Source of the DNA: Glycomyces terrestris
GTDB taxonomy: Bacteria; Actinomycetota; Actinomycetes; Mycobacteriales; Micromonosporaceae
NCBI RefSeq assembly: GCF_003933745.1
Contig: NZ_RSEB01000004.1
Coordinates: forward strand, 372,001 to 436,000
DNA length: 64,000 nucleotides
Reading direction: 5' to 3'
The notes under the pieces were generated by a model. It saw only the letters and a program-made list of their open reading frames with translations. It was not told the DNA's origin and did no database searches. This document shows positions 27,388 to 36,195 of this stretch, in pieces (position 1 is the first letter of the stretch; every line of letters starts with the position of its first letter). A program made the translations under genes and the position numbers.

Positions 27388-27879
27388 TCATGCTGGGAGG
27401 ACGCCGCGGCCCTCGCGGACCTCGAACACGAGCTGGGTCTCGGTCTGGCGGACCATCGGGTGGACGGTGACGTGTTCGAGGATGAGGTCGCGCAGGGCCT
27501 CGGGGCCGGCGACCGCGACGTGCAGGAGGAAGTCGTCGTCGCCGCCGACGTGGAAGACCGTGAGCACGCCGGGCAGGCCGGTGAGCCGGTCGTAGAGGGT
27601 GTGCACGAGCTCGCGGCTGTGGCTGCCCAGGCGCACCTTGATGATCGCGTGCAGCGGCCTCCCGAGCGCCTCGGGGCTGAGGTGGGCGCGGATGCCGGTG
27701 AGGACGCCGGAATCGCGCAGGGCGCGCAGCCGGTACGCGCAGGTCGACTCGGCCACGCCGGCGCGGGCGGCGAGGGCGGCGTTGGTCATGCGGCCGTCCT
27801 CGGCGAGCGCGGCGAGGATCGCCACGTCGGTGCCGTCGAGTGCCACCTGTTGCGTTTTCTTCGGCTGCTCCCCCGCCAC
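27388..27879 (-). CDS. Lrp/AsnC-family regulator
   Basis: A 163-residue regulator. The N-terminal helix-turn-helix spans about residues 14-60 (LDGTDVAILAALAEDGRMTN, then LAARAGVAESTCAYRLRAL). The C-terminal RAM domain is shown by AIIKVRLGSHSRELV, PGVLTVFHVGGDDDFLLHV and VRQTETQLVFE. These proteins sense amino acids. It is divergent from a PLP trans-sulfuration enzyme with 98 bp between the starts, so that gene is the probable target and a sulfur amino acid a plausible effector. Confidence 0.9.
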   Translation of the reverse strand: MAGEQPKKTQQVALDGTDVAILAALAEDGRMTNAALAARAGVAESTCAYRLRALRDSGVLTGIRAHLSPEALGRPLHAIIKVRLGSHSRELVHTLYDRLTGLPGVLTVFHVGGDDDFLLHVAVAGPEALRDLILEHVTVHPMVRQTETQLVFEVREGRGVLPA

Positions 27880-27977
27880 GACCGCTCCTCTCGCTGAATC
27901 CGCACCGGTTCGGGCCTTCGGCGCGGGTTCCTGCGACGAGTATTGCAGCGGGTTGCGGATCTGCCTAGAGTCTGGCC

Positions 27978-29183
27978 ATGACTTCGCCGTGGCTGCAACC
28001 CGACACGATCGCCGTTCACGCCGGCCGCGAGGACCTCGCCGGACTCGGCGTGCACGCCCTCCCGATCGACCTCTCCTCCACCAACCCGCTGCCCGACATC
28101 GACTCCGGCGGCCTCTCGTACGAGTCGATGGCGTCCGGCGGGACCCCGACCGAGGGCGGCGCGGTGTACGCGCGCCTGTGGAACCCGACCGTGGCGCGGT
28201 TCGAGTCGGCGCTGGCGCAGCTCGAGCACGCCGAGGCGGCGGTGGCGTTCTCCTCCGGGATGGCCGCGATGACCGCCGCGATCCTGGCCGCGACCGCGGA
28301 GACCGGGCGGCGGCACGTGCTGGCGGTGCGCCCGCTCTACGGCGGCACGGACCACTTGCTGTCGACGGGCCTGCTGGGGACGGAGACGACGTTCTGCGCC
28401 GCGGGCGAGGTCGCGGCGGCGGTGCGGCCGGACACGGCGCTGGTGGTGCTCGAGACGCCCGCGAACCCGACCCTGGACCTGGTGGACATCCGCGCGGTGG
28501 CCGAGGCCGCCGGCCGCGTCCCGGTGCTGGTGGACAACACGTTCGCGACGCCGGTGCTCCAGCATCCGCTCGACTGCGGGGCGTCGATGGTGCTGCACAG
28601 CGCCACGAAGTACCTCGGCGGGCACGGCGACGTGGTCGCGGGGGTCGTCGCCTGCGGCGAGGAGGCGGCGGCCGCGCTGCGGCGGGTCCGGGCCGTCACC
28701 GGCGGGCTGCTGCACCCGCTCGGCGCCTACCTGCTCCACAGGGGACTGACGACGCTGCCGGTGCGGGTGCGGGCGCAGCAGGCCGGGGCGCAGCGCGTCG
28801 CCGCCTGGCTCCGGACGCACCCGAGCGTCGCGCGCGTGCACTACCCGGGGTTCGACGGGGACCCGCAGGGCCTCCTGGGGACCCAGATGCGCGGCACCGG
28901 CGCGATGATCGCGGTCGACCTGCGCGGCGGCTACGAGCAGGCCCGGCAGGTCACCGCGTCCGTGGGCCTGTTCACGCACGCGGTGTCGCTGGGCGGGGTG
29001 GACTCGCTCATCCAGCACCCGGCGGCGCTCACGCACCGGCCGGTCGCGGCCGGCGCGAAGCCGGCCGCCAGCATCGTGCGGCTCTCGATCGGCCTCGAGG
29101 ACCCCGAGGACCTCATCGCCGACCTCGACCGGGCGCTCACCGCGCGCCGCCCGGCCGAGGCGGCGGCGCCGGCCCGAGCTTGA
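27978..29183 (+). CDS. Cys/Met-metabolism PLP enzyme (trans-sulfuration family, gamma-lyase or gamma-synthase)
   Basis: A 401-residue fold-type I PLP enzyme. The cofactor lysine is in HSATKYLGGHGDVVAG near residue 212. The YxRxxNPT-type motif reads YARLWNPTVARFE near residue 57, and the substrate region ends with SLGGVDSLIQHPAALTH and VRLSIGLEDPEDL. The family includes cystathionine gamma-lyase, cystathionine gamma-synthase and methionine gamma-lyase, which cannot be told apart by eye. The divergent Lrp regulator supports an amino-acid-induced catabolic role such as a gamma-lyase. Confidence 0.88.
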   Translation: MTSPWLQPDTIAVHAGREDLAGLGVHALPIDLSSTNPLPDIDSGGLSYESMASGGTPTEGGAVYARLWNPTVARFESALAQLEHAEAAVAFSSGMAAMTAAILAATAETGRRHVLAVRPLYGGTDHLLSTGLLGTETTFCAAGEVAAAVRPDTALVVLETPANPTLDLVDIRAVAEAAGRVPVLVDNTFATPVLQHPLDCGASMVLHSATKYLGGHGDVVAGVVACGEEAAAALRRVRAVTGGLLHPLGAYLLHRGLTTLPVRVRAQQAGAQRVAAWLRTHPSVARVHYPGFDGDPQGLLGTQMRGTGAMIAVDLRGGYEQARQVTASVGLFTHAVSLGGVDSLIQHPAALTHRPVAAGAKPAASIVRLSIGLEDPEDLIADLDRALTARRPAEAAAPARA

Positions 29184-29191
29184 GACCGGAC

Positions 29192-29219
29192 CCGCCGTCC
29201 GGGCGCGCCCGGACGGCGG
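29192..29219. terminator. Strong palindromic terminator between convergent genes
   Basis: CCGCCGTCCGGG (29192-29203) and CCCGGACGGCGG (29208-29219) form a perfect 12-bp stem with a 4-base loop, 8 bp after the PLP enzyme stop and 23 bp before the convergent stop at 29243. Confidence 0.75.
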
Positions 29220-29242
29220 CGCGGGCGGTGGAGCGGGGGCCG

Positions 29243-29701
29243 CTAGGGGATGCGGTAGCCGAGCTCCTCGGCGGCGATGGACCAGAACGCGTTCTCGTCC
29301 GCGACGGCGGCCGGGTCGGCGGCGGCGAGGCGGGCGAGGACGACCTCGGTGAACGCGTCGCCGCGGTCCTCCTCCTCATCGTCGTCAACGTCATCGTCGG
29401 CGGCGATGGCTTCAGCTGCGGCTTCGAGTCGGTCGGCTTCGGCCGAGGCCGCGGCGTACACCTGGGAGCAGGCGGTGAACGCGGCGGCGCTCGCGTTCAC
29501 CAGGACCGGCTCCTCGCCCAGGAGGTACACGCCGCCGCCGTCGCGGTCGACGCCGATCTCACTCAGGCCCGGGTCGATCGCGACGACGGCGAACACGCGG
29601 CCGCCCTCGCGGCGGTCGCGGAACGGCGGGGACTGCCACTCGCCGGGGTAGGGGGTCGCGGCGCGGCCGGCCAGGGCGGCCGCGATCTGCTCGTCGGTCA
29701 C
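29243..29701 (-). CDS. Small acidic protein resembling SUKH-4 immunity proteins (tentative)
   Basis: A 152-residue protein. The central GGRVFAVVAIDPGLSEIGVD and GGGVYLLGEEPVLVNASAAA (about residues 34-72), followed by FTACSQVYAAASA, resemble the SUKH-4 pattern in which a strand pair is followed by a VNSS-like turn and a helix. A low-complexity acidic run (DDDVDDDEEEDRGD) follows, then a C-terminal ENAFWSIAAEELGY. The GTG start overlaps the stop of the upstream gene (CAGTGA). SUKH proteins are usually immunity proteins, but no toxin is adjacent, and the assignment rests on visual similarity only. Confidence 0.5.
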   Translation of the reverse strand: MTDEQIAAALAGRAATPYPGEWQSPPFRDRREGGRVFAVVAIDPGLSEIGVDRDGGGVYLLGEEPVLVNASAAAFTACSQVYAAASAEADRLEAAAEAIAADDDVDDDEEEDRGDAFTEVVLARLAAADPAAVADENAFWSIAAEELGYRIP

Positions 29702-30450
29702 TGGGCGAACCGTTCGGCGAGGTCGTACAGGTCGTTCGCGGCGGCGCGGTCGCCGGTGACGGCGAGCGCGTCGGCGGGCAGGCGCCGCCACAGCCACAGC
29801 AGGACCTCGCCGGGCGTGCCGGCGACCGTCGCGGCCGATCCCGCGGCGACGTCGTCGGCGATGTCGATCCCGGCGACGCTCACGATCACCGTCCACGCGC
29901 GGTCGCCGGCGTCGAGCCCGACCTGGAGGCCGAGGTTCGCCTGGATGTCGTCGAGCGTCCAGTCCCGGTAGGCCTTCGAACCCCACGAGAGCATGACCGT
30001 GAGCATCTCCTCGATCCCGTCGAGGGCGAGCGCGGCGTCCACCGCGCCCACGGGCCGCCCGGCGGCGAGCTCGGCGTCGACGCGGTGCACCGCGGTCTCG
30101 TGGGCCATGCGCCGGATCCAGAACCCGACGGTCTGGTCGGGCCCGTACCAGGTGTGCGCCAGGCTCTCGGGCCCGCGGTCGTCGAACTCGGCGAGGAGGT
30201 CGGCCAGCGCGGCGTCGAACCGCTCGGCGGCGGGCCCGGTGCGCTTGATCCGGTCGGCCCCGGCGGGTTCGCGCAGGAGACGCATCGACTGGAGCTTGTG
30301 GTCGTAGACGCCGGTGAGGTGGTCGATGAGGTCGGTCGCGGTCCACTCGGGGCAGGTGGGCGCCACGGCGTCGGGCTCGGCCGCGAGTGCGGCGGCGCGG
30401 AACCGGGCGGCCTCGGCGGTCAGGTGGGCGCGGAGTTCGGGGAAGTCCAT
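29698..30450 (-). CDS. Maleylpyruvate isomerase family, mycothiol-dependent enzyme (DinB-like fold)
   Basis: A 250-residue protein with the N-terminal four-helix domain of mycothiol-dependent enzymes: APTCPEWTATDLIDHLTGVYDH near residues 30-52, and RRMAHETAVHRVDAELA near residues 135-152. The histidines in these positions are the usual divalent metal ligands. A C-terminal domain ends in LWLWRRLPADALAVTGD. Members of the family use mycothiol as cofactor, but most have no known substrate, and this one cannot be assigned further. Confidence 0.85.
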   Translation of the reverse strand: MDFPELRAHLTAEAARFRAAALAAEPDAVAPTCPEWTATDLIDHLTGVYDHKLQSMRLLREPAGADRIKRTGPAAERFDAALADLLAEFDDRGPESLAHTWYGPDQTVGFWIRRMAHETAVHRVDAELAAGRPVGAVDAALALDGIEEMLTVMLSWGSKAYRDWTLDDIQANLGLQVGLDAGDRAWTVIVSVAGIDIADDVAAGSAATVAGTPGEVLLWLWRRLPADALAVTGDRAAANDLYDLAERFAQ

Positions 30451-30487
30451 GCGCGCATCCTCGCACCCGCGTACGACAGAGCCGGGG

Positions 30488-30850
30488 TCACTCCTCGCGG
30501 TCGGAGAGGGCGTCGAGGAGTTCGCGGGCGTACGCGTCGGCGCGCTTGGCGCGCACGGTCTCGACCTCGACTTCGACGTCGCCGCGTCTGACGCGGATGC
30601 GGGTGGGCCGGATGCGGGCGCCGAGCCACACCCCGATGGTGGTCGTGGCGGCGGTCAGGAGCGCGTCGTTGGCGACGACGGCGTGGATGGTGTCGGTGAG
30701 GTCGCCGAGGGTCTCGCCCGATCCGGCGCCGTCGGCGGTCGAGAGGGTGATCCCGGCCCGGTTGAGGTCGGGGTCGCGGCGGAGCATGGCGAGCAGGTCG
30801 GGGGTCTCGCCCGTCTCGGCGGTGATGGAGAGCAGGTCGGCGTCGGTCAC
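30488..30850 (-). CDS. Effector-associated constant component EACC1-like small protein
   Basis: A 120-residue protein laid out like the EACC1 family. It has an N-terminal strand, a short helix LLAMLRRDPDLNRAGIT, a linker with GETLGDLTDTI, a hydrophobic helix ALLTAATTTIGVWLGARI, and then two basic strands RPTRIRVRRGDVEVEVETVR and a final helix. EACC1 proteins are invariant small components of actinobacterial NTP-dependent conflict systems, normally beside a peptidase or NTPase effector. None is present here. The start is GTG 30850 with AAAGGA upstream. It lies 49 bp after the allophanate hydrolase gene, so it may be cotranscribed with the urea genes. The assignment is by pattern only. Confidence 0.62.
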   Translation of the reverse strand: MTDADLLSITAETGETPDLLAMLRRDPDLNRAGITLSTADGAGSGETLGDLTDTIHAVVANDALLTAATTTIGVWLGARIRPTRIRVRRGDVEVEVETVRAKRADAYARELLDALSDREE

Positions 30851-30898
30851 GGCCGCGGTCCTTTCGGGGAGGTGGGCGCGGACCGATGGTAGTACGGC

Positions 30899-32566
30899 TC
30901 AGCCGCTCCGGTGGGCCCGCCAGCCGCCGGCGCCGGTGATGTCCGGTCCGGCGGGCGCGGCGGCGACGAAGCCGGTGGCCCAGGCGCCGTCGGCGAGTTC
31001 GACCTTGCCGAGGCTCATGGGGGCGGGGAGGGCGGCGAGGAAGGCGCCGAGGGCGGCGGGGCTGAGGAGCCAGCGCTCGCCGGGGAGGCTCGCGCCGTCG
31101 CCGGTGCGGACGACGAGGGGTTTCGGCGGCGCGGTGGGCAGTTCGTACATGCGGTAGGCGGGTGCGGTGGCGACCTCGCCGGCGTAGCGGGCGCCGAGGT
31201 CGGTGAGCTGGTGGTTGAGGGGCATGCCGGTGAGGTGGGCGCCGAAGACGACGAGGTCGGCCGCGGGGGCGACGAGGGGGGCGGGGACGGCGGCGGCGCG
31301 GGCGGCGAGGTCGAGCGCGACCTGGTCGTGGAAGGCGGGGACGATGACGCTGGTGCCGAAGCCCTTGGTGCCGGCGGTTCCGGAGGGGACGGCGACGGCG
31401 GCCATGTCGAGGAGGTTCACGAAGTTCGTGTAGGTGCCCATGGCCGCGTTGACGGCGATGGGGTCGGCCTGGACCTCGGCGATCGTGGGGTGGAGGGGCG
31501 CGGTGGGGAGCAGGAGCGCGTCGAAGCCGGTGAGGATCGCGGCGGCCTGGAGGCGGGCGGCGCGCAGGCGCTGCTGGTCGGCGACGAGGTCGGCGCCGCT
31601 GAACTTGGCGGCGCCCCTGACGATCTCGGCGACCGTGGGGTCGGCGTCGGCGGGCCAGGCGTCGATGTGGGCGCCGAACGCGGCGGCGCGTTCGGCCAGG
31701 AGCGCGCCTTCGTAGAGCAGGAGCGCGGCGTCCAGGAGCGGCTGCACGTCGATGGGGACGAGGTCGACGCCGGCGGCCGCGAAGGAGGCGAGGGCGGCGT
31801 CCCACAGGGGGCGGAGCTCGGGGTCGAGGGCGGTCAGGTTCGCGTCCAGGGGGATCGCGGCGCGCGCCGCGGCCGGGGCGGCGAGGGGCGCGTCGGCGGG
31901 CCAGGCGCGGGAGGCGGGGTCGAGGGCGCTGGGGCCGGTCATGATGCGGATCGCCTCGGCGGCGAGGGCGAGGTCGGGGGCGAAGACGGTGAGGCAGTCG
32001 TAGGAGGGGCAGGCGGGGACGACGCCGTCGACGGGGACGAGGCCGAGGCTGGCCTTGACGCCGACGATGCCGTTGAGGGCGGCGGGGACGCGGCCCGAGC
32101 CGGCGGTGTCGGTGCCGAGGGCGAAGTCCGCGATGCCGAGGGCGACCGCGACCGCCGAGCCCGAGGAGGAGCCGCCGGAGATCCGCTCGGGGTCGGCGGC
32201 GGCCCGGACGGGCCCGTACGGGGAGCGGGTGCCGACCAGGCCGGTGGCGAACTGGTCGAGGTTGGTCTTGCCGAGGCAGACCGCGCCGGCCGCGCGCAGC
32301 CGCGCGACGGCGGTGGCGTCCCGGTCGGGCGTGTACGCGAAGGACGGGCAGGCCGCGGTCGTGGGCAGGCCCGCGACGTCCACGTTGTCCTTGGCCGCGA
32401 AGACCGTCCCGGCGAGCGGGAGGTCCTCCCCCGCGTCGGCGCGAGCCTGGACGCGGGCGGCCTCGGCCAGGGCGTCGGCCTTGTCGCGCAAGGTGATCCA
32501 GACCTCGGGCCGGTCGGCCTCGGCGATGCGGGCGTAGGCGGCCTCGACGCGTGCTGCGGTGTTCAC
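30899..32566 (-). CDS. atzF: Allophanate hydrolase
   Basis: Hydrolyses allophanate, the product of urea carboxylase, to ammonia and carbon dioxide. The 555-residue protein has the amidase-signature triad: Lys in TVFAAKDNVDVAG near residue 59, and Ser residues in RISGGSSSGSAVAVALG near 132 and in GTDTAGSGRVPAALNG near 157. The C-terminal domain (from about residue 440, VFGAHLTGMPLNHQL) is the small domain found in AtzF-type enzymes. It lies 28 bp downstream of the urea carboxylase gene. Confidence 0.93.
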   Translation of the reverse strand: MNTAARVEAAYARIAEADRPEVWITLRDKADALAEAARVQARADAGEDLPLAGTVFAAKDNVDVAGLPTTAACPSFAYTPDRDATAVARLRAAGAVCLGKTNLDQFATGLVGTRSPYGPVRAAADPERISGGSSSGSAVAVALGIADFALGTDTAGSGRVPAALNGIVGVKASLGLVPVDGVVPACPSYDCLTVFAPDLALAAEAIRIMTGPSALDPASRAWPADAPLAAPAAARAAIPLDANLTALDPELRPLWDAALASFAAAGVDLVPIDVQPLLDAALLLYEGALLAERAAAFGAHIDAWPADADPTVAEIVRGAAKFSGADLVADQQRLRAARLQAAAILTGFDALLLPTAPLHPTIAEVQADPIAVNAAMGTYTNFVNLLDMAAVAVPSGTAGTKGFGTSVIVPAFHDQVALDLAARAAAVPAPLVAPAADLVVFGAHLTGMPLNHQLTDLGARYAGEVATAPAYRMYELPTAPPKPLVVRTGDGASLPGERWLLSPAALGAFLAALPAPMSLGKVELADGAWATGFVAAAPAGPDITGAGGWRAHRSG

Positions 32567-32594
32567 TCAGTCCCCTGTCTACTTCGTTCGGTGC

Positions 32595-35500
32595 CTAGCG
32601 GACGACCAGCAGCGGCGCGCCCGGCGCGGCCTGGTCGCCCGGACGCGCGAGCACGCGCGTCACCGTGCCGGACGCGGTGCACGCCACGGGCATCTCCAGT
32701 TTCATCGCTTCGAGGACCACGACGGTGTCCCCGGCGGCGACGGTGTCGCCCTCGGCGACGTTCACGCGCCACACGCTGGCGGCCATCGGGGCCTCGACGA
32801 GGGTCTCGCCGGGGGCGAGTTCGATCGCGTTCCCCTGGTGCGGGGCGGGCTCGGTGTGGTCGCGGTCGAACTCGCCGGCGTCGGCCCAGCGGCGCCGCTC
32901 GGCTTCGAACGCGGCGGCCTGGCGGGTGCGGAACGCGTCGATCGCGTCGGCGTTGTCGGCGAGGAGGCGCCGGTAGTCGGCGTAGGCGAAGACGCCGTCG
33001 CGGATGTCGATCTCGGCGCGGCCGGCGGCGAGGTCGCGGCGGGTCTCGGCGAGCTCCTCCTCGGAGACGCGCTCGAAGACGACGCGGTCGAAGAAGCGCA
33101 GCAGCCACGGCAGGCCGTCCTTGAAGGACGCGAGGTCGCGCAGGCCGGCCCAGATGGGGGCGGTGCGGCCGACGAGCTGGTAGCCGCCCGGGGAGTCCAT
33201 GCCGTAGATGCACATGTAGGAGCCGCCGATGCCGACGGTGCCTTCGGCGGTCCAGGTGCGGGCCGGGTTGTACTTGGTGGTGACGAGCCGGTGGCGGGGG
33301 TCGACGGGGACGGCGGCGGGCGCGCCGAGGTACACGTCCCCGAGGCCGAGGACGAGCCATTCGGCGGCGGTGGCGATCGCGGCGACGTCCTCGACCGAGT
33401 CGAGGCCGTTGATGCGGCGGATGAACTCGATGTTCGAGGGGTTGAACAGGGCGTCGTCGCGGACGTTGGTGGTGTAGCGGGCGATGGCCTCGTCGACGAC
33501 GGAGTCGTTCCAGGAGATCGGCATCCGCACCTCGCGGGAGGGCACGACCATGTCGCCGGTGTCGGGCAGGTCGGCCTCGAGCTCGGTGAGGAGCCCGGTG
33601 AGGGTGCGGATGGGGAGGACGTCGGGGTCGACGTGGAGGTGGAGGGAGCGCACCCCGGGCGTGGTGTCGATGAGCCCGGCGGGGTTCGCGGCGGCGAGGG
33701 CGTCCATGAGGGCGCCGACGCGCATGCGCAGCGCCAGGTCGAGGTGCATGGGCCCGTATTCGAGGAGGACCGCGTCGTCGCCGGCGCGCCGGTAGGCGAC
33801 GGCGGGCCGGTCGTCGCCGGCCTCGATCTCGGCGAGGGTGGCCTCGTCGCGGGCGGCGTTCACGAGCGGGACGGGGGCGGCGACGGGCGTGGCCCGGAGG
33901 CGGTCGGCCTCCTCCTCGGCGACGGGCAGGAACCGCACGGTGTCGCCGGGGCGCAGCTGGCCGAGCTTCCACCGGTCCGAGGTGGTCACGGTGAACGGGC
34001 ACGCGAAGCCGCCGAGGCTGGGGCCGTCGGGGCCGAGGAGCGCGGGCGTGTCGCCGGTGAAGTTGACGGTGCCGACCGAGTACGGGTTGTCGTGCAGGTT
34101 GGAGGGGTGGAGTCCGGCCTCGCCGCCGTCGGTGCGGGCCCACTGGGGGCGGGGGCCGTCGAGGCGGACGCCGGAGCGCCCGGCGTGGACCTGCACGGAC
34201 CAGTCGGCGTCGTAGATCCGCTCCATGTCCGCGAATGTGAAGTAGTGCGGGGCCGGCTGCGGGCCGGGGGTGACCGCGAGGGTCCACTCGTGGCCGAACG
34301 CGGGCCGGTCCTCGACCGGCACCGGCGCGGCGGGGCCGGGCGCGTGGACGGGGACGAGGCGGTCGCCGGCGCGGAGCTGGTCGCCGGTGTAGCCGCCGAT
34401 GCGCCCGGGCGGGAACGTCGAGGCGGAGCCGAGGAACGTCGGGACGTCGAGGCCGCCTTGGAAGAGCACGTAGGTGCGGGCCCCGGCGTCGGCGATCTGG
34501 CCGACCGCGAGCTCGCCGCCCGCGGGCACCTCGACGGGGACCCACTGGTCGACGGGGGCGCCGTCGAGGGTGACGGGCGCGGGTGCGCCGGTGACGCACA
34601 CGGTGACGGGCACGCCGAAGCGCAGGGTGGGGCCGCTGATCGTGCACTCGAGGCCGGGGACGCCCTCGTCGTTGCCGAGGGCGCGGTTGCCGAGGCGGAA
34701 CGACAGGTCGTCCATCGGCCCCGACGGCGGCACCCCGACCTGCCAGTACCCGACGCGGCCCGGGAAGTCCTGCACGGTGGTGAGGACGCCGGCGCTGAGG
34801 ACGTCGATGCGCGGGGAGGCGTCCGCGATCGTGGCGACCGTGGCGGTGTCGTGCTCGACGGCGAGGACGCGGGGGTCGGCGGCGGCGGCGCGCAGCTGCC
34901 CGAGGTTGGTGTGGACGCCTTCGATCCTGGTGTCGGCCAAGGCGTCCGCGAGGGCGGCCCAGGCGTCGGCGCGGGTGGCGCCGGTGGTGACGATCTTGGC
35001 GAGCATCGGATCGTACATGGCGGGGACTTCGAGGCCGCGTTCGATCCACGTGTCGACGCGCGCGGCCTCGGGGAGGTCGACGCAGGTGAGGAGGCCGGCG
35101 CTGGGGAGGTGGTCGCGGGCGGGGTCCTCGGCGTAGACGCGGGCCTCGACGGCGGCGCCGGCGACGGCGGGCCCGGTGTCGGGGAGGCCGTCGAGGAACG
35201 CGGTGTCGCCGGCGGCGGCGCGGATCATCCACTCCACCAGGTCGATCCCGAGGACGGCCTCGGTGACGGGGTGCTCGACCTGGAGGCGGGTGTTGAACTC
35301 CAGGAAGGACGCCTCCTCGCGGTCGGCGTCGTAGATGAACTCGACGGTGCCGGCGGAGCGGTACCGCGCCTCGCCCGCGAGGGCGCGCGCGGCGGCGTGC
35401 ATCCGCTCGCGGACGGTGTCGGGGAGCCCGGGGGCGGGAGCCTCCTCGATGACCTTCTGGTGGCGGCGCTGGAGGGTGCAGTCGCGGTCGGCGAGGGACA

Positions 35501-36161
35501 CGACGCGGCCGGCGCCGTCGCCGAAGACCTGGACTTCGACGTGCCGGGCATGCAATACATAGCGTTCGAGATATACCGAGTCGTCGCCGAAGTTGTCGGC
35601 GGCGAGGCGCTTGACGGACGCGAACACCTCGGCCAGAGCGGCCGCGTCCTCGGCGACGCGCATGCCGATGCCGCCGCCGCCCGCGGAGGCCTTCACGATG
35701 ACGGGGTAGCCGATGGCGTCGGCGGCCGCGACGGCTTCGGCGGGGGTGGCGAGGGCGGCGGTGCCGGCGGCGAGGGGGACGCCGGCGAGCGTGGCGGCCT
35801 CGCGGGCGGTGACCTTGTCGCCGAACTGCTCGAGCTGCTCGGGGGTGGGGCCGATGAACACGAGCCCGGCTTCGGCGACGCGGCGCGCGAACTCGGCGTT
35901 CTCGGCGAGGAACCCGTAGCCGGGGTGGACGGCCTGGGCGCCGGTGTCCTTGGCGGCGGAGAGGATCGCGTCGACGTTCAGGTAGGACTCGGCGGGGGCG
36001 GCGGGGCCGACGCAGACGGCCTCGTCGGCTTCGCGCACGTGCAGGGACGCGGCGTCGGCCTCGGAGTAGACGGCGACGGTGGCGATCCCGAGCCGGTGGG
36101 CGGTCCGGGTGATGCGCCGGGAGATCTCCCCGCGGTTGGCGATGAGGATGCGCTCGAACAT
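32595..36161 (-). CDS. uca: Urea carboxylase (biotin-dependent)
   Basis: ATP-dependent carboxylation of urea to allophanate. In order, the 1188-residue protein has a biotin carboxylase domain (FERILIANRGEISRRI at the start, ASAGGGGIGMRV near 160, EFNTRLQVEHPVTE near 285), an AHS2/KipA-like carboxyltransferase domain (VLTTVQDFPGRVGYWQVGVP near 475), an AHS1/KipI-like domain (SLHLHVDPDVLP and SYMCIYGMDSPGGYQLVGR), and a C-terminal biotin domain with VLEAMKLEMP and biotinyl K1154. The ATG at 36161 was preferred over the ATG 15 bases earlier because GAGAG lies just upstream of the spacer. It precedes atzF in the operon. Confidence 0.95.
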   Translation of the reverse strand: MFERILIANRGEISRRITRTAHRLGIATVAVYSEADAASLHVREADEAVCVGPAAPAESYLNVDAILSAAKDTGAQAVHPGYGFLAENAEFARRVAEAGLVFIGPTPEQLEQFGDKVTAREAATLAGVPLAAGTAALATPAEAVAAADAIGYPVIVKASAGGGGIGMRVAEDAAALAEVFASVKRLAADNFGDDSVYLERYVLHARHVEVQVFGDGAGRVVSLADRDCTLQRRHQKVIEEAPAPGLPDTVRERMHAAARALAGEARYRSAGTVEFIYDADREEASFLEFNTRLQVEHPVTEAVLGIDLVEWMIRAAAGDTAFLDGLPDTGPAVAGAAVEARVYAEDPARDHLPSAGLLTCVDLPEAARVDTWIERGLEVPAMYDPMLAKIVTTGATRADAWAALADALADTRIEGVHTNLGQLRAAAADPRVLAVEHDTATVATIADASPRIDVLSAGVLTTVQDFPGRVGYWQVGVPPSGPMDDLSFRLGNRALGNDEGVPGLECTISGPTLRFGVPVTVCVTGAPAPVTLDGAPVDQWVPVEVPAGGELAVGQIADAGARTYVLFQGGLDVPTFLGSASTFPPGRIGGYTGDQLRAGDRLVPVHAPGPAAPVPVEDRPAFGHEWTLAVTPGPQPAPHYFTFADMERIYDADWSVQVHAGRSGVRLDGPRPQWARTDGGEAGLHPSNLHDNPYSVGTVNFTGDTPALLGPDGPSLGGFACPFTVTTSDRWKLGQLRPGDTVRFLPVAEEEADRLRATPVAAPVPLVNAARDEATLAEIEAGDDRPAVAYRRAGDDAVLLEYGPMHLDLALRMRVGALMDALAAANPAGLIDTTPGVRSLHLHVDPDVLPIRTLTGLLTELEADLPDTGDMVVPSREVRMPISWNDSVVDEAIARYTTNVRDDALFNPSNIEFIRRINGLDSVEDVAAIATAAEWLVLGLGDVYLGAPAAVPVDPRHRLVTTKYNPARTWTAEGTVGIGGSYMCIYGMDSPGGYQLVGRTAPIWAGLRDLASFKDGLPWLLRFFDRVVFERVSEEELAETRRDLAAGRAEIDIRDGVFAYADYRRLLADNADAIDAFRTRQAAAFEAERRRWADAGEFDRDHTEPAPHQGNAIELAPGETLVEAPMAASVWRVNVAEGDTVAAGDTVVVLEAMKLEMPVACTASGTVTRVLARPGDQAAPGAPLLVVR

Positions 36162-36195
36162 GGGTCTCGCTCTCAAGGGTCGGCGGCGGACGGGA

